NCBI GenBank assembly: GCA_040757835.1
Contig: JBFLWJ010000021.1
Span: 1 to 57,827, forward strand
Direction of reading: 5' to 3'
Source: Actinomycetota bacterium
GTDB lineage: Bacteria; Actinomycetota; Geothermincolia; Geothermincolales; RBG-13-55-18
Length of the DNA stretch: 57,827 nucleotides
The position numbers were made by a program, and so were the translations under genes. Under the pieces are notes generated by a model, which worked only from the letters and a program-made list of their open reading frames with translations, made no database searches and had not been told where the DNA came from. This document shows positions 7,987 through 15,924 of this stretch, piece after piece (within the stretch, counting starts at the first letter, position 1; each line of letters opens with the position of its first letter).

Positions 7987-8964
7987 ATGGACGGGATGGT
8001 GAACATGATCGTCTCCACGTACGCCCGCGGACGCATCATCAAGTACTTGAACTGTATGCAGGCTACCTTCGGTACCCTGGAGGGGTACTTGGGAGTGTCT
8101 GAGCGCACGGCCCTCACCGCGTCCTGCCCCCTGGAGGGGGGAGGCGCGAGCGAGGGTTCCACCTGCGGCGTGGTCTCCGGCGGATGCCTGGGGATAACCC
8201 TGGCTCACCTGGCGGACGTCCTCTCGGGTGAGGCCGGGAAGGGGGAGGCCCTCTACGAGAGGCTGCGCGAATATACGGGCTGGTTCGAGCGGGAGTTCCG
8301 CTCCACGCTCTGCCGCGAGCGCTGCGGCGTCGACGTAAAGGAGATAGCGGGTTTCGCCAACTACCTTATCACCGGAAAGGTGGTCACGCGCTGCATAAAC
8401 CATATCGGCCAGGCAGTGAACCGTCTCATCGAGCTGATGAACCGGCCCCTGGAGGGCGGTGGGGAGACTACGGAACTGGACCGGCGTCTGGCCGGCAGCG
8501 GGGGATACTGCGGCGCCGAGGTGCTGCGCGGCGTACGCGCGGACACCGGCTACGGGAGCCTCTTTCTCGAGCAGCTCTCGCTGGGCTTCGACGGCGGTAT
8601 CGGCCTCTCGGGGGGGCTGTGCGGGGCGCTGGCGGGAGCGCTGCTCCCCATGGGCCTCATATGGGGCATCGACCCCAAGAAGGAAGGACTGGTCGGCACG
8701 CTCGTCCCCTTCCTGCGCGGCCACTACAATCTCTACTTCGACCGCCAGGAGCCGGAGCTGTGGGCGGTTGCCAACCCCTTTATGCGCGAGTTCAAGGCCA
8801 GGTACGGCTCGCTGGAATGCCGGGACATCGTAGGGCGTTCCTTTACCAGCGGGGGCGAGCTGGCGGAGCACATGGCCGGTTCGGCCACATGCGCGGAGAT
8901 AAAAGGGTGGTGCCGGGAGCGGACGACGGCGCTCATCACCGCCAACACCGTCTTCTCGAGGTGA
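7987..8964 (+). CDS. Duplicated C_GCAxxG_C_C-type redox protein
   Basis: The 325-aa product contains two related halves of the C_GCAxxG_C_C (putative redox) family. The first has STCGVVSGGCLGITLAHL followed by LCRERCG; the second has SGGLCGALAGALLPMGL followed by a late Cys and EIKGWC. Single-domain members are about 140-150 aa, so this is an internal duplication with a linker rich in Cys and Gly. Function is unestablished; a membrane-proximal thiol redox role is usually proposed. The ATG at 7987 has GGAGG 5 nt upstream; an upstream ATG at 7975 overlaps it. It is followed closely by a FabK-like gene. Confidence 0.75.
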   Translation: MDGMVNMIVSTYARGRIIKYLNCMQATFGTLEGYLGVSERTALTASCPLEGGGASEGSTCGVVSGGCLGITLAHLADVLSGEAGKGEALYERLREYTGWFEREFRSTLCRERCGVDVKEIAGFANYLITGKVVTRCINHIGQAVNRLIELMNRPLEGGGETTELDRRLAGSGGYCGAEVLRGVRADTGYGSLFLEQLSLGFDGGIGLSGGLCGALAGALLPMGLIWGIDPKKEGLVGTLVPFLRGHYNLYFDRQEPELWAVANPFMREFKARYGSLECRDIVGRSFTSGGELAEHMAGSATCAEIKGWCRERTTALITANTVFSR

Positions 8965-9001
8965 GGACGGAGAAGCCGCCGGAAACGGGAGGGAGAGAGA
9001 T

Positions 9002-9949
9002 ATGAAGAGCAGGGTGCCCGGGATCCTGGGTGTACAGTACCCCGTCCTGCAGGGCGGGATGATCTGGGTCTCCGACGCGGGTCTGGCGGCGGCGGTTTCA
9101 CAGGCGGGAGGCCTGGGCGTCATCGGCGCCGGGGGTATGGCGGCGGAGACGGTGGAAGAGGAGATCGCGAGGGCCAGGGAACTCACCGACAAGCCCTTCG
9201 GCGTGAACATCCCCATCCTCAGCCCGTTCGCCGAAGGCATCTTCGAGGCGGCGGCGCGCATGGGCGTGCCCGTCCTGACCACCTCGGCCGGAAACCCCCG
9301 TACCTACACCGACCGCGCCCACGAGGCCGGGATGAGGGTGGTGCATGTGGTGTCCAACGTGCGCATGGCACACAAGGCCCAGGAGGCGGGCGTTGACGTC
9401 ATCGTGGCCGAGGGCTACGAGGCCGGGGGCCACAATGGATTCGACGAGTTGACCACCATGGTGCTGGTGCCGCAGGTGGTGGACGCCGTGGACGTGCCGG
9501 TGGTCGCCGCGGGCGGCATAGGCGACGCGCGTGGCATGGTTGCGGCCTTTGCCCTGGGCGCCGAGGGGGTGCAGCTCGGGACCCGATTCCTGGCCAGCGT
9601 GGAGAGCCCGGCCCACCCCCGTTTCAAGGAACTCATCCTGGGTGCCGGAGACTGTTCCACCGTGATCACCGGCCGGTCTTTCGGTCCGGTGCGTGTGCTC
9701 AGGAACCAGCTGGCAGAGACGATACTGCAGGCTGAGAGGGAGGGGTGGCCCCCGGAGAAGGTACAGGAGATGATCGGGTCCGGCCGTTCCGTAAAGGCCT
9801 GCCTGGAGGGCGACCTGGAAGAGGGCTCCTTCATGAGCGGCCAGGTTGCGGGCATGATCGGGGAAATCAGGAGCGCGGCGCAGATCGTCGCGGAACTGGT
9901 CGGAGGATACCGCGAGGTCGCGGCCGGCCTGTCCGATGGAGGAGCATAG
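9002..9949 (+). CDS. FabK-like enoyl reductase / nitronate monooxygenase family
   Basis: The 315-aa FMN TIM-barrel protein opens with LGVQYPVLQGGMIWVSDAGL, then GGLGVIGAGG, GYEAGGHNG, VVAAGGIGDARGMVAAFALG and QLGTRFLAS. These are the FMN and phosphate-binding motifs shared by enoyl-ACP reductase II (FabK) and nitronate monooxygenase. FabK would finish fatty-acid elongation; nitronate monooxygenase detoxifies propionate-3-nitronate. The GYEAGGHNG motif and length favour neither decisively, so I leave the symbol blank. A GGGAGGGAGAG Shine-Dalgarno precedes the ATG. Confidence 0.85.
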   Translation: MKSRVPGILGVQYPVLQGGMIWVSDAGLAAAVSQAGGLGVIGAGGMAAETVEEEIARARELTDKPFGVNIPILSPFAEGIFEAAARMGVPVLTTSAGNPRTYTDRAHEAGMRVVHVVSNVRMAHKAQEAGVDVIVAEGYEAGGHNGFDELTTMVLVPQVVDAVDVPVVAAGGIGDARGMVAAFALGAEGVQLGTRFLASVESPAHPRFKELILGAGDCSTVITGRSFGPVRVLRNQLAETILQAEREGWPPEKVQEMIGSGRSVKACLEGDLEEGSFMSGQVAGMIGEIRSAAQIVAELVGGYREVAAGLSDGGA

Positions 9950-9952
9950 GGC

Positions 9953-10690
9953 TTGAAACTGCACGATACGGCATACACCTCCATCTACGAGAGAGAGGAC
10001 GAGCACTGGTGGTTCCTGGGACGCCGCAAGGTGCTTGCGGCCCTGCTCGCCGGGGTCGACCCCCCGGGTGACTGGCGCGTGCTCGATGTGGGGTGCGGCA
10101 CCGGCGGCAACTTCTCGTTCCTGGACGCTTACGGCCACGTGGAGGGTTGCGACTACTCCGAGGAGGCCATCCGTTTCTGCAACCTGCGGGGCACGCACCT
10201 GGCGCGCGAGGCCAGCATCTACGAGCTGCCTTACGCGGACGGCTCCTTCGACCTGGTCACCTGCCTGGACGTCATCGAGCACCTGCGCTTCGACCTCCCC
10301 GCCTTCCGGGAGCTGCACCGCGTGCTGCGTAAGGGGGGATACCTGCTGGCGACGCTCCCCTTCGGCCCCCATCTCTACAACGATTTCGACTGCCTGGCCG
10401 GACACCTGCGCCGCTACACCAAGGCCGAGATGAGGATGCTGCTCGCCGAGGGCGGCTTCGAGCCGCTGCGGCTCACCTGCTACACTTCGCTGGTCCACCC
10501 CCTCATCCGTTATTACATGTGGCGGGGGAGCATCACCAGCGGCCGCAACAGGTATACCCAGGGCATGCAGACCCTGATACCTTCGTCGAACCGCGCCCTG
10601 ACGCTGGCCCAGGACCTCGAGGCGCTCATCGTGTCCCGCTGGGACCTGCGCCGGGGATCGTCGGTGGCCACCCTCGCCGTTAAAAGATAG
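9953..10690 (+). CDS. Class I SAM-dependent methyltransferase
   Basis: The 245-aa protein begins YEREDEHWWFLGRRKVL, a signature of methyltransferases often found in polysaccharide and lipid loci. It continues with VLDVGCGTGGNFSFL (motif I) and LVTCLDVIEHLRFD plus LHRVLRKGGYLLATLPF. The TTG start lies 3 nt after the preceding stop and has a GGAGGAG upstream, so it is likely co-translated with the FabK-like gene. The acceptor is unknown. Its stop codon runs into a short GGTCAGCTGACCCC motif resembling a REP-like end. Confidence 0.85.
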   Translation: MKLHDTAYTSIYEREDEHWWFLGRRKVLAALLAGVDPPGDWRVLDVGCGTGGNFSFLDAYGHVEGCDYSEEAIRFCNLRGTHLAREASIYELPYADGSFDLVTCLDVIEHLRFDLPAFRELHRVLRKGGYLLATLPFGPHLYNDFDCLAGHLRRYTKAEMRMLLAEGGFEPLRLTCYTSLVHPLIRYYMWRGSITSGRNRYTQGMQTLIPSSNRALTLAQDLEALIVSRWDLRRGSSVATLAVKR

Positions 10691-10693
10691 AGG

Positions 10694-10912
10694 TCAGCTG
10701 ACCCCACCGTCGATATCGGAGATGCGGTCCGCCACGTAACGCTGGGCGGAATAGAGGTCGGAGAAGGTCTCGCCGCGAAAGCGGTAGTCGCCGTGGCGTC
10801 CCTTGACGCGGATGAGTTCCCTGCCGCTCTTGCGGACCCGCACGCGGTAAAACGTGACCCTTACATAGCCCTGCTCTCCGAGGAACTTCCTCCTCAGAAC
10901 GATATCCGACAT
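10694..10912 (-). CDS. Small basic protein, unknown
   Basis: Starting at the ATG at 10912, which has an AGGAGG 5 nt upstream, the product is 72 aa. It is rich in Arg, Lys and Tyr in the first half (VRVTFYRVRVRKSGRELIRVKG) and ends acidic. I recognise no domain; the alternating hydrophobic-basic strands suggest a small beta-sheet protein. It is convergent with the methyltransferase, 3 nt between stops. An upstream extension to 10999 is open but lacks a ribosome-binding site. Confidence 0.55.
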   Translation of the reverse strand: MSDIVLRRKFLGEQGYVRVTFYRVRVRKSGRELIRVKGRHGDYRFRGETFSDLYSAQRYVADRISDIDGGVS

Positions 10913-11061
10913 GACCACCTCCTGCTCGCCAACCATAGTATCGTTAAGTGGCCTGCCGCCACTTGAGGCGGACGCAACGGCCGGTGACCGCGGAGACACA
11001 GGTTAAAAGTATTAAGCAATAGTTAAGGCATTTACATCCTGGCTGATCCAGTATAGGATTG

Positions 11062-11079
11062 AAAAGCTGACAGGCTTTT
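11062..11079. promoter_or_regulatory. Inverted repeat in promoter region of DUF35/thiolase operon
   Basis: AAAAGC and GCTTTT flank a 6-nt centre, just downstream of a possible -10 (TATAGG, 11052-11057) and about 65 bp before the first gene. The position suits a repressor operator. No good -35 is seen, so the promoter assignment is weak. Confidence 0.3.
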
Positions 11080-11145
11080 GATCGGGCTAATAACGCTTCG
11101 CAGGATGATGGTATCGGGGTACCCGTATACGTAAAGGAGGGAGAG

Positions 11146-11604
11146 ATGGGAGCAACAGAAGAAGCTTATTTCACCCCGGTGGTGCCGATGGACTTCACCT
11201 ACAACTATCGTGTGGGCCACTATCTTCAGCGCTACCTCGACGGCTTCAAGGAGAAGAAGGTCCTCGGGGCCAAGTGTCCGGAATGCGGACAGGTTGTGGT
11301 GCCGCCGCGAAAGTACTGCGGATCATGCAATAAGGTCCGCGAGGAGTTCGTCGAGTTGTCCCAGGAAGGCACGCTGGAGAATTTCACCGTCGGCCACGTA
11401 ACCCTGGTAAAAGGGAAGTTGAACGAGGTGGAGAGCCCTTACCTCGTCGGGATGATCAAGCTCGACGGGGCGGACAACCTGCTGCTCGCCAGGGTCGAGG
11501 GGCTGCCGGTGGGGGAGGCAAAGACGGGCATGCGCCTCAGGGCGGTATGGAAGGACCAGGCCGAGGGGGACTATTCCGACCTCGACCATTTCGAGCCGGT
11601 TTAA
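11146..11604 (+). CDS. DUF35 zinc-ribbon/OB-fold acyl-CoA-associated protein (1)
   Basis: The 152-aa DUF35 protein has a rubredoxin-like zinc ribbon (CPECGQVVVPPRKYCGSC, four Cys) followed by an OB fold (LENFTVGHVTLVKG to GMRLRAVWKD). Family members such as ChsH2 or BbsA clamp CoA substrates onto thiolase-fold partners; the exact partner here should be one of the next two genes. It starts with a clear AAAGGAGG and is 13 nt from the following thiolase-like gene. It is the first gene of a symmetrical four-gene operon that ends with a second DUF35. Confidence 0.9.
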   Translation: MGATEEAYFTPVVPMDFTYNYRVGHYLQRYLDGFKEKKVLGAKCPECGQVVVPPRKYCGSCNKVREEFVELSQEGTLENFTVGHVTLVKGKLNEVESPYLVGMIKLDGADNLLLARVEGLPVGEAKTGMRLRAVWKDQAEGDYSDLDHFEPV

Positions 11605-11617
11605 GGGGGTGAGGGGA

Positions 11618-12763
11618 TTGGATAACAAGGTAGCGATCGTGGGTTTCAGGATGGCCGCCGCGCCGGATATCGAGATCACCCGCGAGCGGCTCGCTTTCAA
11701 CCTGACCAGGGGGCTCTTCGACGACCTGGGCATCGAGCGGGACGACGTCGGCACCACCATCATCTGCTCCAACGATTTCCTGGACGGGAGGACCATCTCC
11801 AACGTCTTCCTCGACCCCCACGTCGGGGCCTATATGAAGGACGAGAGCAAGGTGGAGATGGACGGACTCAACGCCCTGGCCTACGCGGCCATGCGCATCC
11901 TCTCCGGCCAGTACGAGACGGCGCTGGTGGCGAGCCTGGGCCTTACTGGCTCGCAGGCAAGCCCCTACCTGCATATCGAATACACCATGGATGCCAGCTA
12001 CGACCGCCCCATGAAGCTGCTCAACGAGCTCGCGGCGGCGGCCCTGCAGGCGAAGAGTTACCTCGCGGAGCACGGTTACTCCGAGGGGCTGCTGGACGAG
12101 GTGGCGGCGAAGGACCTCGCCAATGCCGCCGGCAACCCCAACCAGGCCCGCCGCATGCCCGGCATCACCGCGGAGCAGGTGGCAGCCTCGGCCATGTACT
12201 ACGAGCCACTGCGCGAGTTGCACTGCTATCCCCCCACCGATGGGGGGTGCATGATGCTGCTGGCGTCCGAGAAGAAGGCCGGGGAGCTTTGCGACAAGCC
12301 GGTGTGGATACTGGGCATGGGCCGCAGTACCGACAACTATTATCTGGGTGACCGCGACCTCGCGACCTCGCTTTCGGCTTCCCAGGCGGCCGCGAAGGCC
12401 TGCGAGGCGGCGGGCATCAAGGACCCCGCCGGGGAGATCGACTTCGCCGAGATCTCCTCGCTCTTCGCCCACCAGGAACCGCTTTTCGCGGAGGCCATGG
12501 GCCTGATGGAGAGCGGAAAGGCGCCCGATGCTTACAGGGCCGGGGATACCGCGATAAACGGCAGGCTCCCCATCAACCCGTCCGGGGGGCCCCTGGGCGG
12601 GCACCCCATAAGCTCGACCGGCCTCATCCGGGCCGCGGAAACCGTGCTGCAGCTCCGGGGAGAGGCGGGCGAGAACCAGGTCACGAAGGCGGATGTGGCC
12701 CTTGTACACGGGCAGGACGGGTTGTGCGCGCAGCAGAGCGTCGTCTTCGTCCTGGGGACCTGA
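11618..12763 (+). CDS. Thiolase-fold protein lacking nucleophilic Cys (subunit A)
   Basis: The 381-aa thiolase superfamily protein keeps the C-terminal GGPLGGHPISSTGLIRA motif with its His, but where thiolases have C-A-S-G the sequence reads VEMDGLNALAYAA (Asp82/Gly83), so the nucleophile is absent. Cys-less thiolase folds that pair with DUF35 proteins include the Ltp2-ChsH2 type retro-aldolases of sterol side-chain degradation. A C-C lyase or scaffolding role is therefore more likely than thiolysis (inference). The TTG at 11618 follows AAGGGGG by 8 nt; a GTG at 11609 is the alternative start. Confidence 0.85.
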   Translation: MDNKVAIVGFRMAAAPDIEITRERLAFNLTRGLFDDLGIERDDVGTTIICSNDFLDGRTISNVFLDPHVGAYMKDESKVEMDGLNALAYAAMRILSGQYETALVASLGLTGSQASPYLHIEYTMDASYDRPMKLLNELAAAALQAKSYLAEHGYSEGLLDEVAAKDLANAAGNPNQARRMPGITAEQVAASAMYYEPLRELHCYPPTDGGCMMLLASEKKAGELCDKPVWILGMGRSTDNYYLGDRDLATSLSASQAAAKACEAAGIKDPAGEIDFAEISSLFAHQEPLFAEAMGLMESGKAPDAYRAGDTAINGRLPINPSGGPLGGHPISSTGLIRAAETVLQLRGEAGENQVTKADVALVHGQDGLCAQQSVVFVLGT

Positions 12764-12776
12764 GGAGGTGGTCTGG

Positions 12777-14009
12777 ATGCGTAACGTCGGGATAATCGGC
12801 ATAGGATATACACCGGTCTTCGTGAGCAAGAGGAAGGACGTGAATATCCCCGAGATGATCTCGGAGGCGGTGGACGCCGCCTTCGTCAATACCGGCCTCA
12901 CGCCCGCGGACATCGACGCCATCGTCTTCGGGAACATGCACACCTTCGAGGGGGTGAACCTGCCCCACCTCTGGGCGGCGGAACACATCCGCTCCCTGGG
13001 CAAGCCGGTGATGCGCATCGCCACCGGGGGCACCACGGGCATGGCTGCCTTCCACGCCGGCTATTATAACGTGGCTTCCGGGCTGGCGGACGTGGTGATG
13101 GTGGTCACCTACGAGAAGCACTCCGAGGGCGATGCCCAGGTGGGCCTCATGGGCATCATCACCCCCGAGCTGATGACCATGCTGTCTGCCGGCATAGACG
13201 TCACCGGGGGCAGCGGCATGGGGGCCATCGGGGGCGGCAGCGCGGGGGGCATCTCCTTCCAGGCCTCCTCTTATCTCTATCACTCCGGTGCGGGCATCGA
13301 GCACATAGACGCCCAGGCCGCCCTGGAACGACGCAACGCGGCCAAGAACCCCTATGCCCACCTCAAGGACCCCGAGGCCACGGCGGAGAAGATCGCGCAG
13401 ACGCCGCTGGTGTCGTGGCCCATACGCTTCGGCCATATCTGCCCTACGACGGACGGGGCAACTGTGTGCATCCTGGCCTCCGAGGAGAGGGCGGCCAAAT
13501 TGGCGGACAAGACGGCCTGGGTGCTCTCGGTGGCCAATTGCGCGTCGGACGCCACCACCGCCAACCTCATCGAGAGCCAGATCACCGACCCCGCTGAGCA
13601 CCGCCCGGCGGTCATCGCCTCGAGGCAGGCCTACGAGCGGGCGGGCATCGTCGACCCCAAGAAGGAGATCGACTACGTGGAGATCTACAACGGCTTCGCC
13701 CACCAGACCCTCATGTACCTGGAGAAGATAGGAATGTGCGAGGTCGGAGAGGCCCACAAACTGCAGGAGGCTGGCGAGCTGGAGATGAGCGGGCGCTGTC
13801 CCGTGAACGCCTCCGGCGGCGTGGTCAGCACCAACGCCATCGGCACTTCCGCCCTCAACCGGGTCACCGAGTGCGCCCTGCAGGTCATGGGACAGGCGGG
13901 GGAGCACCAGGTGGAGAAGGACGTGCACAAAGCCCTGGCCCACGGGTGGGGCGGTATGATGCAGTACGTGACCATCACCATCCTGGGCGATAAGCCCAAG
14001 AAGGGTTAA
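12777..14009 (+). CDS. Thiolase-fold protein lacking Cys and His (subunit B)
   Basis: The 410-aa thiolase superfamily protein reads MRIATGGTTGMAAF at the nucleophile position (Gly84/Gly85 instead of Cys), like Ltp2-type lipid-transfer proteins. It reads NASGGVVSTNAIGTSAL where thiolases have GGHP-G, so the catalytic His is also replaced. It resembles the neighbouring 11618 gene in overall architecture. I infer a heteromeric complex in which one subunit may be structural. AGGAGG lies 8 nt before the ATG, which sits 13 nt after the preceding stop. Confidence 0.85.
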   Translation: MRNVGIIGIGYTPVFVSKRKDVNIPEMISEAVDAAFVNTGLTPADIDAIVFGNMHTFEGVNLPHLWAAEHIRSLGKPVMRIATGGTTGMAAFHAGYYNVASGLADVVMVVTYEKHSEGDAQVGLMGIITPELMTMLSAGIDVTGGSGMGAIGGGSAGGISFQASSYLYHSGAGIEHIDAQAALERRNAAKNPYAHLKDPEATAEKIAQTPLVSWPIRFGHICPTTDGATVCILASEERAAKLADKTAWVLSVANCASDATTANLIESQITDPAEHRPAVIASRQAYERAGIVDPKKEIDYVEIYNGFAHQTLMYLEKIGMCEVGEAHKLQEAGELEMSGRCPVNASGGVVSTNAIGTSALNRVTECALQVMGQAGEHQVEKDVHKALAHGWGGMMQYVTITILGDKPKKG

Positions 14010-14019
14010 GGGGGTGCTC

Positions 14020-14466
14020 ATGATGGAAGAAACGCGTGAAGTCCAAGGCACCTGGGACCTCTCTACCCTCAAGTTCCGCATCGAGGGAGTCGGCCTGCGC
14101 CGTATGCTGGACGGCATGAAGGAAGGCAAGCTCATCGGGACCAAGTGCCACAAATGCGGCACCGTCTACCTGCCGGGACCCTTTAACTGCCGCAAGTGCC
14201 ACATCGCCATTAACGAGCCCGCCGAGGTCAGCGACCACGGGGAGATCATGACCTTCACCATCGGCTACGCGGACGTGCGGGGAAACCCCCTGGAAGAGCC
14301 CCGCGTCGCCCCGGTGGTGAAGCTGGACGGGTGCGACTCATGGATCATGGGGGTGCTGCAGGGGGTCAAGCCCGAGGATGTCCACGTGGGCATGCGGGTA
14401 AAAGTGCAGTGGGCAGAAAACCTGACCGGCTCCCTGCAGGATATGGCGTATTACGTGCCGGAATAG
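14020..14466 (+). CDS. DUF35 zinc-ribbon/OB-fold protein (2)
   Basis: The 148-aa DUF35 protein has a four-Cys zinc ribbon (CHKCGTVYLPGPFNCRKCH) and the OB-fold segment EIMTFTIGYADVRGNPLEEP. It is a paralogue of the DUF35 gene that opens the operon. Two DUF35 and two thiolase-like subunits in one operon suggest an A2B2-type assembly with one OB partner per thiolase fold. The ATG at 14020 has GGGGG 5 nt upstream; a GTG at 14014 is also possible. Confidence 0.9.
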   Translation: MMEETREVQGTWDLSTLKFRIEGVGLRRMLDGMKEGKLIGTKCHKCGTVYLPGPFNCRKCHIAINEPAEVSDHGEIMTFTIGYADVRGNPLEEPRVAPVVKLDGCDSWIMGVLQGVKPEDVHVGMRVKVQWAENLTGSLQDMAYYVPE

Positions 14467-14475
14467 CATGGTGTT

Positions 14476-14506
14476 CGGGCTCGGGCCCTATTCCGGCCCG
14501 AGCCCG
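14476..14506. terminator. Strong hairpin between convergent genes
   Basis: A 12-bp GC-rich stem (14476-14487 with 14495-14506) has a 7-nt loop and lies 10 nt after the DUF35 stop. No U-tract follows on either strand, so it may be a Rho-assisted terminator or a stabilising 3' structure rather than a classical intrinsic one. Confidence 0.5.
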
Positions 14507-14581
14507 GGGCTAACGGTCTGTGCCAGTGGTTCTTTTCCGCCCCGGCGAAAAGGCTGGTCACGTACTGTCGGGTTTCCTGGG

Positions 14582-15736
14582 CTATGCCCGGGAGGAGGTG
14601 ATCTCGCCCAGGGCCTGTAGCAGGTAGTCCACGTCGTCGGCGGCGTTCAGGTAGCTGAAGCTGGCGCGCACCGTGCCTCCCGCGAGGGTGCCTATGGTGC
14701 TGTGGGCCAGGGGCGAGCAATGCAGCCCGGAGCGGACGCAGATGCCGTACCTCTCGTCCAGGCGCGAGGCCACCTCGGACGAGGTGAAGCCCGCGAGGTT
14801 GAGGGAGACCACCCCCACCCTGCTCTCCCATTCAAGGGGCCCGTAGACGGTGGCACCGGGAAGGCGCGCGAGGCCGTCCAGGAAGCGCCGAGTGAGCCCT
14901 TCTTCATGGCGGCGGACCTCCCCAACCCCCTTTTCCATGACGAATTGCACCCCTGCGCGCAAGCCCGCCAGGCCAGTGGCGTTGAGGGTCCCGCTCTCGT
15001 ATCGGTCGGGAAGGAAGTCCGGCTGGGTCGAGCTCTCGGAACGGCTGCCGGTACCCCCGTAGCACAGGGGCTCCACCTCCGCGCCCGGCGCTATATAGAG
15101 AACCCCGGTGCCCTGGGGGCCGAATAGTTCCTTGTGCCCGGAGAAGGCCAGGTACTGTATGCCCATGTCCTCCGGGTCCAGCTCGCACCTGCCGGCGGTC
15201 TGGGCGGCGTCCAGAAGCAGGGGGATTCCGCGGCTTGCGGCCAGGGAGGCGATGTCTGAAAGGGGCAGCAGGCTCCCGGTGACGTTGGAGGCATGGGTGC
15301 AGACGATAAGGCGGGTCTCGGGAAGCAGGGCGGCCCGCAGCGCGGAGACCTGCAGGCTTCCGTCGGGGGAACAGGGCACGATGCTGTAGGAGACGTCCTC
15401 ACGCCTCGCCATGGCCTCCAGGGGGCGCCATACCGAGTTGTGTTCAAGCGCGGTCATGACCGCGTGCCCCCCTGAACCGAGTACCCCCTGGATGGCGGTG
15501 TTCAGCGCCTCGGTGGCGTTCCTGGTGAAGACGATACGTGAGGGGTCCTTGACCTTCAGCAATCCGGCCACGGCATCGCGCGCCAGCAGCACTTCGCGGC
15601 CCGCCTGCAGTGACAGGCGGTGGCCGCTGCGGCCGGGATTGCCCCCCGAATCGCGCGCGAAGCGGTCCATGGCCCGATACACCACCTCCGGCTTAGGGAA
15701 GGTGGTGGCGGCATTGTCCAGGTACGTGACGCGCAA
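14582..15736 (-). CDS. Cysteine desulfurase family PLP aminotransferase class V
   Basis: The 384-aa protein starts YLDNAATTFPKPEVVYRAM, the hallmark of SufS/CsdA-like desulfurases. It has the PLP lysine in FSGHKELFGPQGTGVLY and the conserved Cys in CVRSGLHCSPLAH. It would remove sulfur from cysteine (or selenium from selenocysteine) for Fe-S or thio-cofactor synthesis. No scaffold gene is adjacent, so the EF2568-like subgroup of unassigned class V enzymes fits best. It starts at TTG with GGAGGAGGAGG upstream. Confidence 0.88.
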   Translation of the reverse strand: MRVTYLDNAATTFPKPEVVYRAMDRFARDSGGNPGRSGHRLSLQAGREVLLARDAVAGLLKVKDPSRIVFTRNATEALNTAIQGVLGSGGHAVMTALEHNSVWRPLEAMARREDVSYSIVPCSPDGSLQVSALRAALLPETRLIVCTHASNVTGSLLPLSDIASLAASRGIPLLLDAAQTAGRCELDPEDMGIQYLAFSGHKELFGPQGTGVLYIAPGAEVEPLCYGGTGSRSESSTQPDFLPDRYESGTLNATGLAGLRAGVQFVMEKGVGEVRRHEEGLTRRFLDGLARLPGATVYGPLEWESRVGVVSLNLAGFTSSEVASRLDERYGICVRSGLHCSPLAHSTIGTLAGGTVRASFSYLNAADDVDYLLQALGEITSSRA

Positions 15737-15924
15737 AGAGGCCTCCTCCTCCGAGGTTCAGAACCGGGACTATGATAACATGCCACGGAACAAGGTAAGA
15801 GGGCGGCACGTCAAGAAGTCCTATGGTGCCGAGGCAGCGAAGGCCCAGCTAGACACGGTGCGAGGTAAAGGAAGCGGGCGCCGGAGACGATGTCTTAAGT
15901 GACCGCAGGATGCGAGGGAATTGC

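Noticed and set aside
7891..9282. Long minus-strand open frame opposite the C_GCAxxG protein and FabK-like gene
   Set aside because: No recognisable motif, low-complexity composition, and it crosses two well-supported genes and their junction.
9098..10498. Minus-strand open frame of over 450 codons
   Set aside because: Antisense to the FabK-like enzyme and the methyltransferase; His/Val/Gly-rich shadow.
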